DNA from: Planctomycetaceae bacterium
Lineage (GTDB): Bacteria; Planctomycetota; UBA1135; GCA-002686595
Direction of reading: 5' to 3'
Length of the DNA: 64,000 bases
Assembly (NCBI GenBank): GCA_016125265.1
Contig: WGMC01000003.1
Coordinates: forward strand, 1-64,000
The notes under the pieces are model-generated. The model saw only the letters and a program-made list of their open reading frames with translations, was not told where the DNA came from and searched no databases. Position numbers and translations under genes: made by a program. Positions 27,201-36,271 of this stretch are shown here, piece by piece (positions within the stretch are counted from its first letter, which is position 1; the number at the start of each line of letters is the position of its first letter).

Positions 27201-27303
27201 GTGCTTGGAGCGGCAAGTCCAGAGAGTTCAAGTTAGGGGTGCGAGATTTGGCTCAAGCACATGGCTTCGCTTCGCCGCGTGCGAGACTTTTCGCGGAAAG
27301 GGC

Positions 27304-27309
27304 TAGGCT
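27304..27309 (+). promoter_or_regulatory. -10-like box TAGGCT with a leader
   Basis: TAGGCT lies 54 nt before the GTG of the first SPFH gene. It gives a leader of about 47 nt that contains a good AGAAGGA ribosome site 9 nt before the GTG. Confidence 0.45.
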
Positions 27310-27363
27310 CATCGTCCGCATCCGACGACCGTCGCCCGGTCCCCAGCAGAAGGAACCATTCCC

Positions 27364-28563
27364 GTGTCCCGAGACAACATTCCCGACGTCTTTCCGCCCG
27401 AGGGTTTCGAACCCAAGGGCCCCAGGCGCGGACCCGCGCGCACGGGCGGGCCCGGGCCGCAGTTTCGTGTGCCCTCGAAGGGAGCCATCACCGGCCTCAT
27501 CGCGGTGCTCGCCATCGGCGCGGTTCTCGTGCTCGCGCTCACCGGTCGGCTCGGTCTGGTGACGATCGAACCCGAGCAGGTGGCCCTGAAGGTGAACTAC
27601 CTGACCGGCAGCGAAGAGGTCATCACCCAGCCCGGTTACCAGATCTACCTGCCGTTCCTCCAGCAGATCTATCCCCTGGACCGCCGCTTCCAGAACTTCG
27701 AGATGCGCGGCAACCGCTTCGTCGGCAACACCCTCGTGCCGATGCTGACGGTGCGCGCCAACGACGGATCCAACTTTCGATTCGAGAGCCTGGAGATCCA
27801 GTACGCGATCATTCCAGGTGCCGCGGCCACGGTGATCGCGGACTCCGGCGTGGGCGATGGTTTCAAGGAGGAGTGGATCAAAGCCTTCACGCGCTCGATC
27901 CTGCGGGACGAGTTCGGGCGTTACTCCGCCGAGCAGATCGCGGACGCGATGACGCTGCAGGAGGCCTTCAACTCGGCCAAGGAGCGCCTCAGCGCGGCCC
28001 TCGAACCCTTCGGCCTGCGCATCATCGAGATGCCCCAGCAGCGGCCCAACTTCGACCCCGAATACGAGAGCGCCATCGAGGATCGCAAGGTGGCAGACCA
28101 ATCTGTCGAGCGTCTCATCGCAATGGAGGACCAACTGCGGCGTGAGCGCCAGCAGCGTTTGGCGGCGGTGGAGCGGGAGAAGACGATCGAGCTCGAATCT
28201 CTGCGCGGAGAGTTGGATCGCGAGCGCCTCGGCGCCGAGCGAAAGGCCATCGAACAGCGCCGCTCCGCGGATGCCTATGCCCTCGAACGTGTGGCCCAGG
28301 GATCGGCCCAGAAGGCCCAGGCCCAGGCGCAGGCCCGGGGACTCACGGCCCAGTACACCATGGAAGCCGAGGGTGTGAAGGCCCGTGCCGAAGCCCTCGC
28401 CGCCCGCGGTGAGGTCATCGTGCGCGAGGCTCTGATCGAGAAGCTCTTGGGGATCCGGTTCACGCTGCTGCCCTACAGCCGCGATCCGGAGCCCAAACGC
28501 CTCGAACACAGCGGTCTGGGCTCATCCAACACGAACGAGCGGGCAGCCGCCGGAGGCAACTGA
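27364..28563 (+). CDS. SPFH/band-7 domain protein 1
   Basis: The 399-residue membrane protein has a cytoplasmic Pro-rich N-terminus and one membrane helix (about 43-62, GLIAVLAIGAVLVLALTG). An SPFH domain follows (about 65-245), then a coiled-coil rich in Glu, Arg and Ala to residue 360. SPFH proteins oligomerise in the membrane and often regulate proteases or form stress microdomains. The charged repeats (REKTIELESLRGELDRERLG) fit a long helical assembly. The start is GTG, preceded by AGAAGGA at 9 nt. The second SPFH gene starts 1 nt after this stop, so the two proteins probably form a hetero-oligomer, like HflK/HflC, though clear HflKC signatures are lacking. Confidence 0.85.
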   Translation: MSRDNIPDVFPPEGFEPKGPRRGPARTGGPGPQFRVPSKGAITGLIAVLAIGAVLVLALTGRLGLVTIEPEQVALKVNYLTGSEEVITQPGYQIYLPFLQQIYPLDRRFQNFEMRGNRFVGNTLVPMLTVRANDGSNFRFESLEIQYAIIPGAAATVIADSGVGDGFKEEWIKAFTRSILRDEFGRYSAEQIADAMTLQEAFNSAKERLSAALEPFGLRIIEMPQQRPNFDPEYESAIEDRKVADQSVERLIAMEDQLRRERQQRLAAVEREKTIELESLRGELDRERLGAERKAIEQRRSADAYALERVAQGSAQKAQAQAQARGLTAQYTMEAEGVKARAEALAARGEVIVREALIEKLLGIRFTLLPYSRDPEPKRLEHSGLGSSNTNERAAAGGN

Positions 28564-28564
28564 C

Positions 28565-29650
28565 ATGTCCGCATTCCGAACTGCCATCGTCCTCGTCGTC
28601 ATCGTCGCCGCGCTCGTGGCGCTCTCGGCGGCACTCCTCGTGCAGCGTGTCGACCCGGCGACGATCGGCGTCAAGGTCAACCAACTCGGCGGTGGCATCG
28701 TCGAGCAGGACTTCCGCACGGGCTACCACCTCGGCATCGTCGGGGTGCACCGCTGGACCGTCCTGGATGGACGGGTGCACTTCGTGTCGTTCGCCCGCGA
28801 CGGCGAGGAGTACAAGGGCAGCAAGGAGAACGTCGAAGCAACCAGCAGCCTCGACATCCGCACTAGCGACAACAACACGGCGTCGCTCGACGTCACGGTC
28901 GCGTACCGCATCCTGCCCGGCCGCGGTTGGCGCATCGTCCAAGATGGTCTGACGTTCAACTACCGCGACCGCGCGCGCCAGGCGATCCAGGGTGTGTTGC
29001 GGGAAGAGCTCTCCCAGTTGTCGCCAGACGACTTCGTGAAGACCGACGTGCGTCTGGCGCGGGTCGAGGCGGCCATGCCCGCGCTTGCTGCCAGCCTGGA
29101 GCAGTACCACCTGGTGCCCCTCTCCATACTGATCCGCGCCGTGCGTTTCCCGGACAAGTACGAGGAGCAGTTGCAGCTCAAGCAGTTGACGCGCCAGAAG
29201 GCCCTGCTGGCCGAGGCGCGCCAGCGCGAGGAGCAGCAGGAGCAGGTCACCCAGTCGATCGAGAAGGAGACCGAGGCCCTCGCCAAACGGCTGGTGGGCG
29301 AGTGGGACAAGCGCCTGCAGGAAGCCAGCTCGGACAACCAGGTGCGCATCGCCGAGATCCTGGCCGCGGCAGAGATCTACGCGCGCACGACCACGGCCGA
29401 CGCGGACGCCACGCATACGGCGGCCATCGCGGAGGGGCAGCTTGCCCTGGCCAATGCGGAGGCACTGCGGGACCAACTGCGCAACGCGGCCCTCGACACG
29501 GCCGGCGGGCGCATCCTCCTGGCCCGCCAAGCGGCGGAGAACCTGCGCATCGACGAGGTGACGCTGAACTCGAACGATCCTTCCGTGCCCAGCGTGCTGG
29601 ATCTCGACGAGCTGGTGCGCATGCTGCTCGGAGCGAAACGCGACCAATAG
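28565..29650 (+). CDS. SPFH/band-7 domain protein 2
   Basis: The 361-residue protein begins with a membrane helix (AIVLVVIVAALVALSAALLV), then an SPFH domain (about 25-210) with ATIGVKVNQLGGGI and the characteristic SLDIRTSDNNTASLDVTVAYRI. A coiled-coil (about 210-320) has a Gln/Glu-rich run EARQREEQQEQ. It is shorter than its partner and lacks the N-terminal extension. The ATG is 1 nt after the partner's stop, with GGAGG upstream. Unequal SPFH pairs usually form one cage-like membrane complex. A terminator for this operon lies within the convergent gene. Confidence 0.85.
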   Translation: MSAFRTAIVLVVIVAALVALSAALLVQRVDPATIGVKVNQLGGGIVEQDFRTGYHLGIVGVHRWTVLDGRVHFVSFARDGEEYKGSKENVEATSSLDIRTSDNNTASLDVTVAYRILPGRGWRIVQDGLTFNYRDRARQAIQGVLREELSQLSPDDFVKTDVRLARVEAAMPALAASLEQYHLVPLSILIRAVRFPDKYEEQLQLKQLTRQKALLAEARQREEQQEQVTQSIEKETEALAKRLVGEWDKRLQEASSDNQVRIAEILAAAEIYARTTTADADATHTAAIAEGQLALANAEALRDQLRNAALDTAGGRILLARQAAENLRIDEVTLNSNDPSVPSVLDLDELVRMLLGAKRDQ

Positions 29651-29693
29651 GTGCCTCGGACTCCTTTCGCCGCATCCAGCGGCCAAACGGAGT

Positions 29694-30305
29694 TCACTTC
29701 GCCCGAGACTTCGCCGCGGTCTTCTTTGCAGCGGTCTTCTTCGCGCCGGCTTTTTTGGCCGGCGCTTTTTTGCTCGCAGCCTTCTTGGCCGCCGCCTTCT
29801 TGCGAGCAACGGGTTTCGCCGTCGGCGGTTTGCCCGACTTTGCCGCCTGGGCTTCGCGCACCGCGTCGTACTGCGCGATCATGCGCTTCGCGGGTGTGCG
29901 GCGGATCGCTTCGCCAACCACTTCGAGCGGCACGTCCTCGAGTCGCTTGAAACGCACACAGGCCTTGCCCATGTCGAGCTTCTTGCCCGCCTTCTTCCAG
30001 GCCTCCGTGAACCAGGCCAGCTCGCCCTCGGCGAAATCGCCGTACAGGCTGCAGAGGTAGAGCGACATGTGGCCCTTCTGCGAAGCCAGCCCCGCGAACG
30101 GCAGCGGTTGTTTGGGATCGCAGTGGTACCCGGCGGGGTACACGCGGTGGGGGACGTAGTAGCCGATCATCCCGTACTGCATCCCCTCCTCGTAGTTGCC
30201 GTCGAGGTTCTCGAGGATGACCTTGCGAACGGCCTCGAGGGCTGCGCGGCGGTCCGGGGGAAGTTCGGCCAGGTAGGCCGCGACGGTGGTTGCCTTGGAC
30301 TGCAT
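29694..30305 (-). CDS. DUF1801 domain protein with AlgP/histone-like basic tail
   Basis: Residues 1-145 of this 203-residue protein form a DUF1801/YdhG-like domain: LPPDRRAALEAVRKVI, YEEGMQYGMIGYYVP, GHMSLYLCSLYG and KACVRFKRLEDVPLEVV. The C-terminal 45 residues are almost only Lys, Ala and Pro in AAKKAxxKK-type units, like AlgP and eukaryotic H1 tails that bind nucleic acids. DUF1801 proteins have an SHC-like fold of unknown function; the tail suggests nucleoid or RNA contact. The ATG is preceded at 8 nt by TAGGCT. A terminator of the convergent SPFH operon is encoded within the tail codons. Confidence 0.85.
   Translation of the reverse strand: MQSKATTVAAYLAELPPDRRAALEAVRKVILENLDGNYEEGMQYGMIGYYVPHRVYPAGYHCDPKQPLPFAGLASQKGHMSLYLCSLYGDFAEGELAWFTEAWKKAGKKLDMGKACVRFKRLEDVPLEVVGEAIRRTPAKRMIAQYDAVREAQAAKSGKPPTAKPVARKKAAAKKAASKKAPAKKAGAKKTAAKKTAAKSRAK
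29743..29771 (+). terminator. Intrinsic terminator inside the convergent gene's tail codons
   Basis: GCGCCGGC (29743-29750), a 7-nt T-rich loop, and GCCGGCGC (29758-29765) are followed by TTTTTT. This is an 8-bp perfect stem with a U-tract, 93 nt after the second SPFH stop. It lies inside the Lys/Ala-rich codons of the DUF1801 gene on the other strand. Confidence 0.8.
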
Positions 30306-30313
30306 AGTCCAAA

Positions 30314-30319
30314 AGCCTA
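30314..30319 (-). promoter_or_regulatory. -10-like box TAGGCT (DUF1801 gene)
   Basis: TAGGCT on the minus strand ends 8 nt before the DUF1801 ATG. It is half of a divergent pair in a 38-bp spacer. Confidence 0.5.
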
Positions 30320-30331
30320 ACCCCGGTTGGT

Positions 30332-30337
30332 TATCCT
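30332..30337 (+). promoter_or_regulatory. -10-like box TATCCT, leaderless start
   Basis: TATCCT ends 6 nt (GCCGAC) before the ATG at 30344. With the opposing box at 30314-30319 it lies in a 38-bp intergenic space, so the two promoters must overlap upstream and may compete. Confidence 0.55.
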
Positions 30338-30343
30338 GCCGAC

Positions 30344-31507
30344 ATGGCCGACGCGGCGCAGTTTCTCGGGATCGGACTGATCGGACAGAAGTTCATGGGC
30401 CGGGCCCACTCGAACGCCTTTCGGCAGGTGGGGCCGTTCTTTGGGCCCGCGCTCGTGCCTCGGCTCGAGTGTGTGGCGGGGCGGGACGGGCCGGAGCTGG
30501 CGGCCTTCGCGGCGCGTTTTGGCTGGCGCCGCTCCACCACCCGATGGCAGGACCTGATCGGAGATCCGTCGGTCGGACTGGTGGACGTCGCGACGCCGAA
30601 CCACCTGCACGCGGAGCCCGCCATCGCCGCGCTCGGCGCCGGGCAGCACGTGCTCGTCGAGAAACCGCTCGCGAACACCCTCGCGGGCGCCCGGGCCCTT
30701 CGGGACGCGGCGCGCGCCGCGGCAGCGAGGGGTGTCCACGCCTACGTGTGGTTCAACTACCGGCGTTGCCCCGCCATCGGTCTCGCTTGGAATCTGGTGC
30801 GTGAGGGCCGCCTCGGCGCCATCCGCCACGTGCGCTGCCACTACCTGCAGAGTTGGGGTGGCCCACAAACCCCGGCCAGTTGGCGATTCCGCCGCGATCT
30901 TGCGGGATCCGGAGCGCACGGTGATCTCAACGCACACTCGATCGACCTCGCCCGATTCCTGCTCGGGGAGGAGATCGACGTGGTGCACGGCGCCGTGGCG
31001 CGCACGTTCCATCCGCTGCGTCCCGATCCGAGCGGCGCGGCACACCTCCCGTCGGACGTCGACGATGCGCTGGCGTTCACGGCGACGTTCCGGAACGGCG
31101 CCATCGGAACGTTCGAAGCGAGCCGGGTGGCGGGCCCGCACCTCAACCGCAACACGATCGAGATCAATGGCGAGCGCGGCTCCCTGCGCTTCGATTTCGA
31201 GGAGATGAACGTGCTCCACGTCTGGGACGCCGAGGACGGCGCCCGCGAGGGCGGATGGCGGCGCGTGGTCGCCACCGAGGCCGGCGCCCATCCCTGGGTG
31301 GAGCACTGGTGGCCCCCGGCTCACCCGCTCGGATACGAACACACCTTCACGAACATGGTCGCCGACGTGCTCGGCGCCGTGGGCGGACACGCGCCGACGG
31401 TGCCGCTCGCCGACGTGGCGGATGCCTACGAGACCCAACGTGTGCTGGAGGCCGCCCTCGTCGCCGCGCGGGAGGGGCGCGCGGTCCCACTCGCCGACGT
31501 GTTGTGA
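30344..31507 (+). CDS. Gfo/Idh/MocA family oxidoreductase
   Basis: The 387-residue cytoplasmic protein has the NAD(P) Rossmann motif GIGLIGQKFMGRAHSNAF (Gly-x-Gly-x2-Gly type, residues 9-26), LVDVATPNHLHAEPAIAAL, and the EKP motif (HVLVEKPLANTL). The second, beta-sheet domain has the usual HSIDLARFLLGE. It probably oxidises or reduces a sugar or inositol derivative; the substrate is unknown. The neighbours do not specify a pathway, but a sugar-isomerase-like TIM barrel lies 3.6 kb downstream. The start is supported by a TATCCT box 6 nt upstream. It lies 88 nt before the protease gene, which has its own ribosome site. Confidence 0.9.
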   Translation: MADAAQFLGIGLIGQKFMGRAHSNAFRQVGPFFGPALVPRLECVAGRDGPELAAFAARFGWRRSTTRWQDLIGDPSVGLVDVATPNHLHAEPAIAALGAGQHVLVEKPLANTLAGARALRDAARAAAARGVHAYVWFNYRRCPAIGLAWNLVREGRLGAIRHVRCHYLQSWGGPQTPASWRFRRDLAGSGAHGDLNAHSIDLARFLLGEEIDVVHGAVARTFHPLRPDPSGAAHLPSDVDDALAFTATFRNGAIGTFEASRVAGPHLNRNTIEINGERGSLRFDFEEMNVLHVWDAEDGAREGGWRRVVATEAGAHPWVEHWWPPAHPLGYEHTFTNMVADVLGAVGGHAPTVPLADVADAYETQRVLEAALVAAREGRAVPLADVL

Positions 31508-31595
31508 ACAGCTTGTGTCTGGGGGCTCCCAAACTCCGCACGCGCGGCCATTTGGGGGGAACCTCGGCCACCGGGGCTGCGTCCGGAGGGGGCAC

Positions 31596-33308
31596 ATGAA
31601 GTTTCCCCTGTCGCTCCCCGTGTCTGCCCTCCTCGGGCTGGCGTTTGCCGCCCCTGCCACCGCCCAGGATCTGCTCTGGCGCGCCGATCCGTCCGGTAGG
31701 ACTGTGGCCCTGGATCCAGTGGAGTGGCGCGGGCGGGCCGTGCGCGCCGACGGCACGGAATGGCTCGCCGAGGCTCGGCGGCGGCCCGTGCGGCTCGAGC
31801 TGTTCGACGGCGAAACCGTCGAGGTCGACCTGGTGCGCCAACCCTCCGCGAGTCCCGGCTCGGCCGTTTGGCACGGGACGGTCGCGGGCGGTGGTCCCGA
31901 CGACCACCTCATCCTCGCGTGGCGCCAGGGAGCCGTGGCGGGGACCTTGAACCTTGGCCCGCGGCTGCTGCGCGTGCGCGGTGGACCCGGCGAGTGGATG
32001 CTCGCCGAAGCCAATCCGGCCCTGTTCGAACCCTGTGCGGGGCCTCTGCCCGCGCCCGCGGATGCCGGGCAACCCGACGGGGGCGAGGAAGGCGGCGCAG
32101 GTGGTGCCGGCGGCGGCGCCCCGCCCCCGGGGGCGCCCGGTGTCCTGGTTGTCGACGTGATGACCGTCTGGACCCCGGCCGCGCGTGCGTCGGCGGGCGG
32201 CACCAACGCCATGCTCGCGCTGATCGATCTCGCGGTGGCCGAGGCCAACCTCTCCTACGGCAACTGCGATGCGGGGCTCTTCCTGCGCCTCGTGCACGCA
32301 GCGGAAGTGGAGTACACCGAGAGCGGCAGCATCAGCACGGACCTCTCGCGCCTGCGCTCCAAGAACGACGGCCACATGGACGGCGTGCACAACTTGCGCA
32401 ACGCCTTCGGTGCGGACGCGGTGAGCCTGATCTCGAACTCCGGCGGCGGCTGCGGCGTCGGGTACCTGATGACCAACGTCTCGGCGTCCTTCGAATCGAG
32501 TGCCTTCAACGTCACCCGTCGTTCGTGCGCCACGGGCAATTACACATACGCCCACGAGTTCGGCCACAACTTCGGCTGCGCCCACGATCCGGACAACGCG
32601 GGTTCGTCGTCCCACAACTACGGCTACGGGTACCGCACGCCGAACAACCTGTACCGCTCGGTGATGGCGTACTCGCCGGGTTCGCGCAAACCGATCTTCT
32701 CGAGCCCGCTGCACTTTTGGAACGGGTACGTGATGGGCACGCAGACCCAGGACAACGCGCGCGCCCTGACGAACAACGCGCCGACCGTCGCCAACTGGCG
32801 GCCGACCGTGGTGGGCGGCGAGGACTGCGACGGGAACGGTATCCCCGACGGTGTGCAACTGGCGGAGGCGGGCTCCGACGTGGACCAAAACGGCGTGTTG
32901 GATCTGTGCCAGTCCCTCGCCGGCGACAAACTCGCCCTGTCCCTGATCTTTGGCGGGACCCAGGCGCTCGCGTTGGATGCGGGGCCTGAGCGCGCGGGGC
33001 ACTACTACCTGATGCTCGGCTCCCTGTCCGGCACCTCGCCGACGACCCCGTTCCTCGGACTGGACCTGCCCCTGGTCGCGGATCCCTACTTGCAACTGAC
33101 TCTCGGCCTCGGGGCCGGCGACCTGTTCGGCGGCCAGGTGGGTGTGCTCAACGCACAGGGACGCGCCAGCTCGTCGTTCACGATCCCGCCCACGGCCCTC
33201 GTGCAGTTGATCACCACGCCGGCGAACCACGCGTTCGTGGCCTTCGACGCCGACCTCGCGCCCAGCTTCGTCAGCACTCCTTTCCCGGCGCTGTTCGCGT
33301 TCCTGTGA
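31596..33308 (+). CDS. Exported reprolysin-like metzincin protease with C-terminal surface domain
   Basis: The 570-residue protein has a signal peptide (cleaved near ATAQ, residue 24) and a propeptide-like region. A catalytic metzincin domain contains HEFGHNFGCAHDP (His320, Glu321, His324, His330) and the Met-turn SVMAYSP (Met359). Two calcium-type repeats follow (DCDGNGIPD and DVDQNGVLD, about 405-440). A final domain of about 125 residues has GGTQALALDAG, LGSLSGTSPTTP and LDLPLVADPY, matching the end of the sugar-dehydrogenase-like protein at 42601-44271. The enzyme is probably secreted or surface-bound and cleaves extracellular protein. The ATG has a GGAGGGG site. Confidence 0.88.
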   Translation: MKFPLSLPVSALLGLAFAAPATAQDLLWRADPSGRTVALDPVEWRGRAVRADGTEWLAEARRRPVRLELFDGETVEVDLVRQPSASPGSAVWHGTVAGGGPDDHLILAWRQGAVAGTLNLGPRLLRVRGGPGEWMLAEANPALFEPCAGPLPAPADAGQPDGGEEGGAGGAGGGAPPPGAPGVLVVDVMTVWTPAARASAGGTNAMLALIDLAVAEANLSYGNCDAGLFLRLVHAAEVEYTESGSISTDLSRLRSKNDGHMDGVHNLRNAFGADAVSLISNSGGGCGVGYLMTNVSASFESSAFNVTRRSCATGNYTYAHEFGHNFGCAHDPDNAGSSSHNYGYGYRTPNNLYRSVMAYSPGSRKPIFSSPLHFWNGYVMGTQTQDNARALTNNAPTVANWRPTVVGGEDCDGNGIPDGVQLAEAGSDVDQNGVLDLCQSLAGDKLALSLIFGGTQALALDAGPERAGHYYLMLGSLSGTSPTTPFLGLDLPLVADPYLQLTLGLGAGDLFGGQVGVLNAQGRASSSFTIPPTALVQLITTPANHAFVAFDADLAPSFVSTPFPALFAFL

Positions 33309-33341
33309 CCTCGCCCGCGTAGGTGAGCCCAAGGCTGTCCG

Positions 33342-33545
33342 CTAGCCCGGATTGTCCACCACGTTTCCGATCGGACGGCCCAACCGGCGGCCTTCGGCCG
33401 CCTTTCGCCGCCTGGTGGCACTTTGGGGCCGCGGCCGTCCTCGACGACCTGTTCAAGGTCGACTGCGGATGCCACGGCCCCAAAACACCACCAGACAGCG
33501 ACTTGGGCTCGTCGGATCGGAAACCTGATGAATAACCCGGGCTAG
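33342..33545. mobile_element. 204-bp near-palindromic MITE-like element
   Basis: Outer arms of about 40 bp match in inverted orientation: 33342 onward reads CTAGCCCGG...GTTTCCGATCGGACG, and the reverse complement of the right end reads CTAGCCCGG...GTTTCCGATCCGACG. An inner arm pair, CTGGTGGCACTTTGGGGCC against CTGGTGGTGTTTTGGGGCC, also matches. Both ends carry CTAG, which could be a target duplication or part of the arm. No transposase is encoded. The element ends within the -10 box of the next gene. It could also fold as a large RNA hairpin, since it lies after the protease stop. Confidence 0.7.
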
Positions 33546-33548
33546 GAT
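33543..33548 (+). promoter_or_regulatory. -10-like box TAGGAT partly supplied by the repeat element
   Basis: TAGGAT ends 6 nt before the ATG at 33555, the leaderless spacing. Its TAG is the last three bases of the palindromic element. Confidence 0.5.
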
Positions 33549-33554
33549 CGCCCC

Positions 33555-35090
33555 ATGGCCGCGCCCGCCCCGCTGCGCGCCGCCGCTGCCGAAGGGTTCG
33601 GGCCGCGGTGGCACGTCCTCGTCCAAGCGCTCGTGTTGGGGCTGGTCGCGGCGTTTGTCTACGCGCTGGCGCTGCAGCCGAGTCTCTATTCGGTCGATCC
33701 GCCGAAGTTCCTCGACATGTACACGGAGGCGCGTTGGAGCGCCTCGGGCAGTCCGCACCACCACCACGTGCACTACGCGGTTTGGTGGCTCCTGCGCGCA
33801 CTCGTGGGGGACGACTACATCGCACTCGAGTACGCCTCGCTGCTGCCCGCGGCGCTCGCGATCGCGCTGCTCTTCGTGTACCTGCGCACGCGGGCCCTTG
33901 CCGGCGCGCTTTCTGCCAGCCTGGTCGCGGGTGTGGTGGCTGGCTCCAGTCCCGTCTGGTTCTTTGCTACGGCCGCCGAAGTCCACGGGGCGCAGTTGCT
34001 GCTGGCGGTCGTGGCCCTGTTCTGCCTCGCGCGCGCTGCGGAAGCGAGGACCTTTGCCGCGCGCCTTCCCTGGGTCGCGCTGACCGCGGCGGCTCTGCTG
34101 CTCGGGCATCCGCTCCACGCGCTGCTCCTGCCCTTCGTCGGCCTTTGGTGCTACCTGGCCTGGGGCGGGCACGGAGACACCGGGCCGCGGCGTTGGATCG
34201 GGACGGGTGTGGCGGGAGCGCTGCTCGTCGGGGCGGCGCTCGTGCGTTACATCGACGTGGAGTCGCGCCAGGGCTGGTCCACGAACACCCTTTCGTCCTG
34301 GGCCGAGCACCGCCGCTTCGCCGTGGCGCTGGGCTCGCTTTGGGACCATCTGTTGCGCGCGAATCTTCTGCTGTGGCCGATCGTCGTCTTCTACCTCGCG
34401 GGTTCCGTCCGGGACTTGGGGCGGCGACTCGCGCGTGTGGCGGCGGTTCTAGCGCTCGTTGCACCCCTGGCGCTCTTCGTCGCGTACGTCGGCATCTTCG
34501 AGTTCGGCGGGTACTTCGTCGCGCTGGGGGCCTGGGCCGCCGCCTGCTTTGGCGGACCGTTCTGCCGCTGGCTCGACGTTCGCGCCGTGCGCTTGCCAAA
34601 CGGCGCCGTGCCTTTGGTCTTCGGGGGCGCGTTTGCCGCGAGTGTGTGGCTGAGCGGCGGCCTGGAACTCTGGCGGCGGGAGAATCCCTCGCTCGTCGGC
34701 GACGAGGCGGCCGCCGTCGAGTTCGCCAAGTCCCGACTGGCCCCCTTGGACGCGGTCGCCGTCTTCGAGCCCCGACTTGCGGACGCGCTGCGCCGGCGTT
34801 CGCGGCGCGCCACGACGCCGGAGCTCGCCCAGTTGCTGCTCGCGATGCCCGAGGGCACCGAGTCCCACCTCCTGGATGGTTACCTGGAGCGCCACCGCCC
34901 GCGCTTCGAACGCGGCGGCGCCCTGTGGGTCTTCCGGTGGGTCGAGGATCCCGCCGACCTCGATCCGAGGCGGGCCTGGCTCCAGGAGCGCCTCTGGACC
35001 CGCGTCGAGCAGTGCCCCGAGGCGCGGGAGGAGCGGATCGGCGGACTGCGTGTCCTCGGACCAGCGCGAACGGTGCTCGGGGATCTCTGA
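33555..35090 (+). CDS. Polytopic membrane protein, GT-C/DUF2723-like
   Basis: The 511-residue protein has about ten to eleven membrane helices to residue 380, then a soluble C-terminal domain. The first external loop [29 protein letters not shown] carries an acidic residue and a His cluster, as in GT-C and DUF2723 proteins, where an Asp at the first loop is catalytic or lipid-binding. It could transfer a sugar from a lipid carrier or act in O-linked modification; this is inference from topology and loop composition. The start is fixed by TAGGAT 6 nt before the ATG. The next gene starts 53 nt after its stop. Confidence 0.65.
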   Translation: MAAPAPLRAAAAEGFGPRWHVLVQALVLGLVAAFVYALALQPSLYSVDPPKFLDMYTEARWSASGSPHHHHVHYAVWWLLRALVGDDYIALEYASLLPAALAIALLFVYLRTRALAGALSASLVAGVVAGSSPVWFFATAAEVHGAQLLLAVVALFCLARAAEARTFAARLPWVALTAAALLLGHPLHALLLPFVGLWCYLAWGGHGDTGPRRWIGTGVAGALLVGAALVRYIDVESRQGWSTNTLSSWAEHRRFAVALGSLWDHLLRANLLLWPIVVFYLAGSVRDLGRRLARVAAVLALVAPLALFVAYVGIFEFGGYFVALGAWAAACFGGPFCRWLDVRAVRLPNGAVPLVFGGAFAASVWLSGGLELWRRENPSLVGDEAAAVEFAKSRLAPLDAVAVFEPRLADALRRRSRRATTPELAQLLLAMPEGTESHLLDGYLERHRPRFERGGALWVFRWVEDPADLDPRRAWLQERLWTRVEQCPEAREERIGGLRVLGPARTVLGDL

Positions 35091-35129
35091 ACTGGAGGGC
35101 GCGCCCTGCCGCCCAAGCACCCGCGTCGC

Positions 35130-35135
35130 TACCAT
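35130..35135 (+). promoter_or_regulatory. -10-like box TACCAT
   Basis: TACCAT ends 8 nt before the ATG at 35144, with no ribosome site between. Confidence 0.4.
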
Positions 35136-35143
35136 CAGCGCCC

Positions 35144-36202
35144 ATGGGTCGTCCCGTCTGCCTCTTCACCGGCCAATGGGCCGATCTCGGTCTCGACGAA
35201 CTGGCCAAGAAGGCCCGCGCCTTCGGTTACGACGGGCTGGAGCTGGCCTGCTGGGGCGACCACTTCGACGTGCGTCGGGCGCTCGCGGAACCGGACTACG
35301 TGGGCGCGCAGTGGCAGCGGCTCCAGCGCCACGGGTTGGGCTGCTTCGCGCTTTCCAACCACCTCGTCGGGCAGGCCATTTGCGATCCCGTCGACGAACG
35401 CCACCGCTCGATCCTCCCCGCCCACGTGTGGGGCGACGGCGAACCAGAAGGTGTGCGGCGCCGCGCCGCCGACGAGCTGATCGCCACCGCCAAGGCGGCC
35501 AAGCTGTTCTTCGATGCCGCGCCCAAGGCCGTGCGCGAGCAACTGGCGGCGCGCGCGAGCGGTGGCGGACCCCACTACGTGGTCAACGGCTTCACGGGTT
35601 CGTCGATCTGGCACCTCCTCTACGCCTTCCCGCCGCTCGGGCCAGATCGCATCGACGCGGGGTACCGGGACTTCGCGGCGCGTTTCCGTCCCATCCTCGA
35701 CGCCTTCCAGGAGGCCGGCGTCGGATTTGCGCTCGAGGTGCACCCGACCGAGATCGCCTTCGACATCGCGACGACGCGCCGCGCGATCGCCGCGGTCGAC
35801 GGCCATCCCGCGTTCGGTTTCAACTTCGATCCGAGCCACCTCTGTTACCAGAACGTCGACGCGGTGGCGTTCGTGCGCGAGTTCGGCGCGCGCATCCTCA
35901 ACGTGCACGTGAAGGACGTCTGGTGGAGCTCGGCGCCGACCCCCATCGGCGTTTTCGGCGGCCACACCCCGTTCGGAGCCGCCGGACGCGCCTGGGACTT
36001 CCGCTCCCCGGGTCGCGGGCGCATCGACTTCGAGAGCCTGATCCGAGCGCTGGGGGACATCGAGTACCGGGGTCCCCTGACGGTCGAGTGGGAGGACCCG
36101 CACATGGACCGCGAGGCCGGTGCCGCCGAAGCCGCCGCCTTCGTGCGCCGCCTGGATTTCCCCCGCGCGGGCCAGGCCTTCGACCGCGCGTTTGCGCGCT
36201 GA
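35144..36202 (+). CDS. Xylose isomerase-like TIM barrel (sugar isomerase/epimerase)
   Basis: The 352-residue protein belongs to the AP-endonuclease-2/xylose-isomerase-like family. It starts with [40 protein letters not shown], containing the family's first strand and helix. Metal-ligand residues appear as [30 protein letters not shown] and VEWEDP, the Glu/Asp/His positions of the barrel mouth. It probably isomerises or epimerises a sugar or inositol intermediate in the cytoplasm. Its length and [11 protein letters not shown]-type loop fit a planctomycete subgroup often near Gfo/Idh/MocA oxidoreductases; one lies upstream here. A TACCAT box precedes the ATG. Confidence 0.87.
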   Translation: MGRPVCLFTGQWADLGLDELAKKARAFGYDGLELACWGDHFDVRRALAEPDYVGAQWQRLQRHGLGCFALSNHLVGQAICDPVDERHRSILPAHVWGDGEPEGVRRRAADELIATAKAAKLFFDAAPKAVREQLAARASGGGPHYVVNGFTGSSIWHLLYAFPPLGPDRIDAGYRDFAARFRPILDAFQEAGVGFALEVHPTEIAFDIATTRRAIAAVDGHPAFGFNFDPSHLCYQNVDAVAFVREFGARILNVHVKDVWWSSAPTPIGVFGGHTPFGAAGRAWDFRSPGRGRIDFESLIRALGDIEYRGPLTVEWEDPHMDREAGAAEAAAFVRRLDFPRAGQAFDRAFAR

Positions 36203-36271
36203 TCCGCACGCGGCGCCGGCAGCCGCGAACCTCCCACCGTTTCCGCCGTTCCCCACCAGCCCCCCCCAACC

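Noticed and set aside
33342-33545. Large palindrome as a rho-independent terminator
   Set aside because: It is far longer than a terminator, has no U-tract and has two separated arm pairs; a mobile or structured element fits better.
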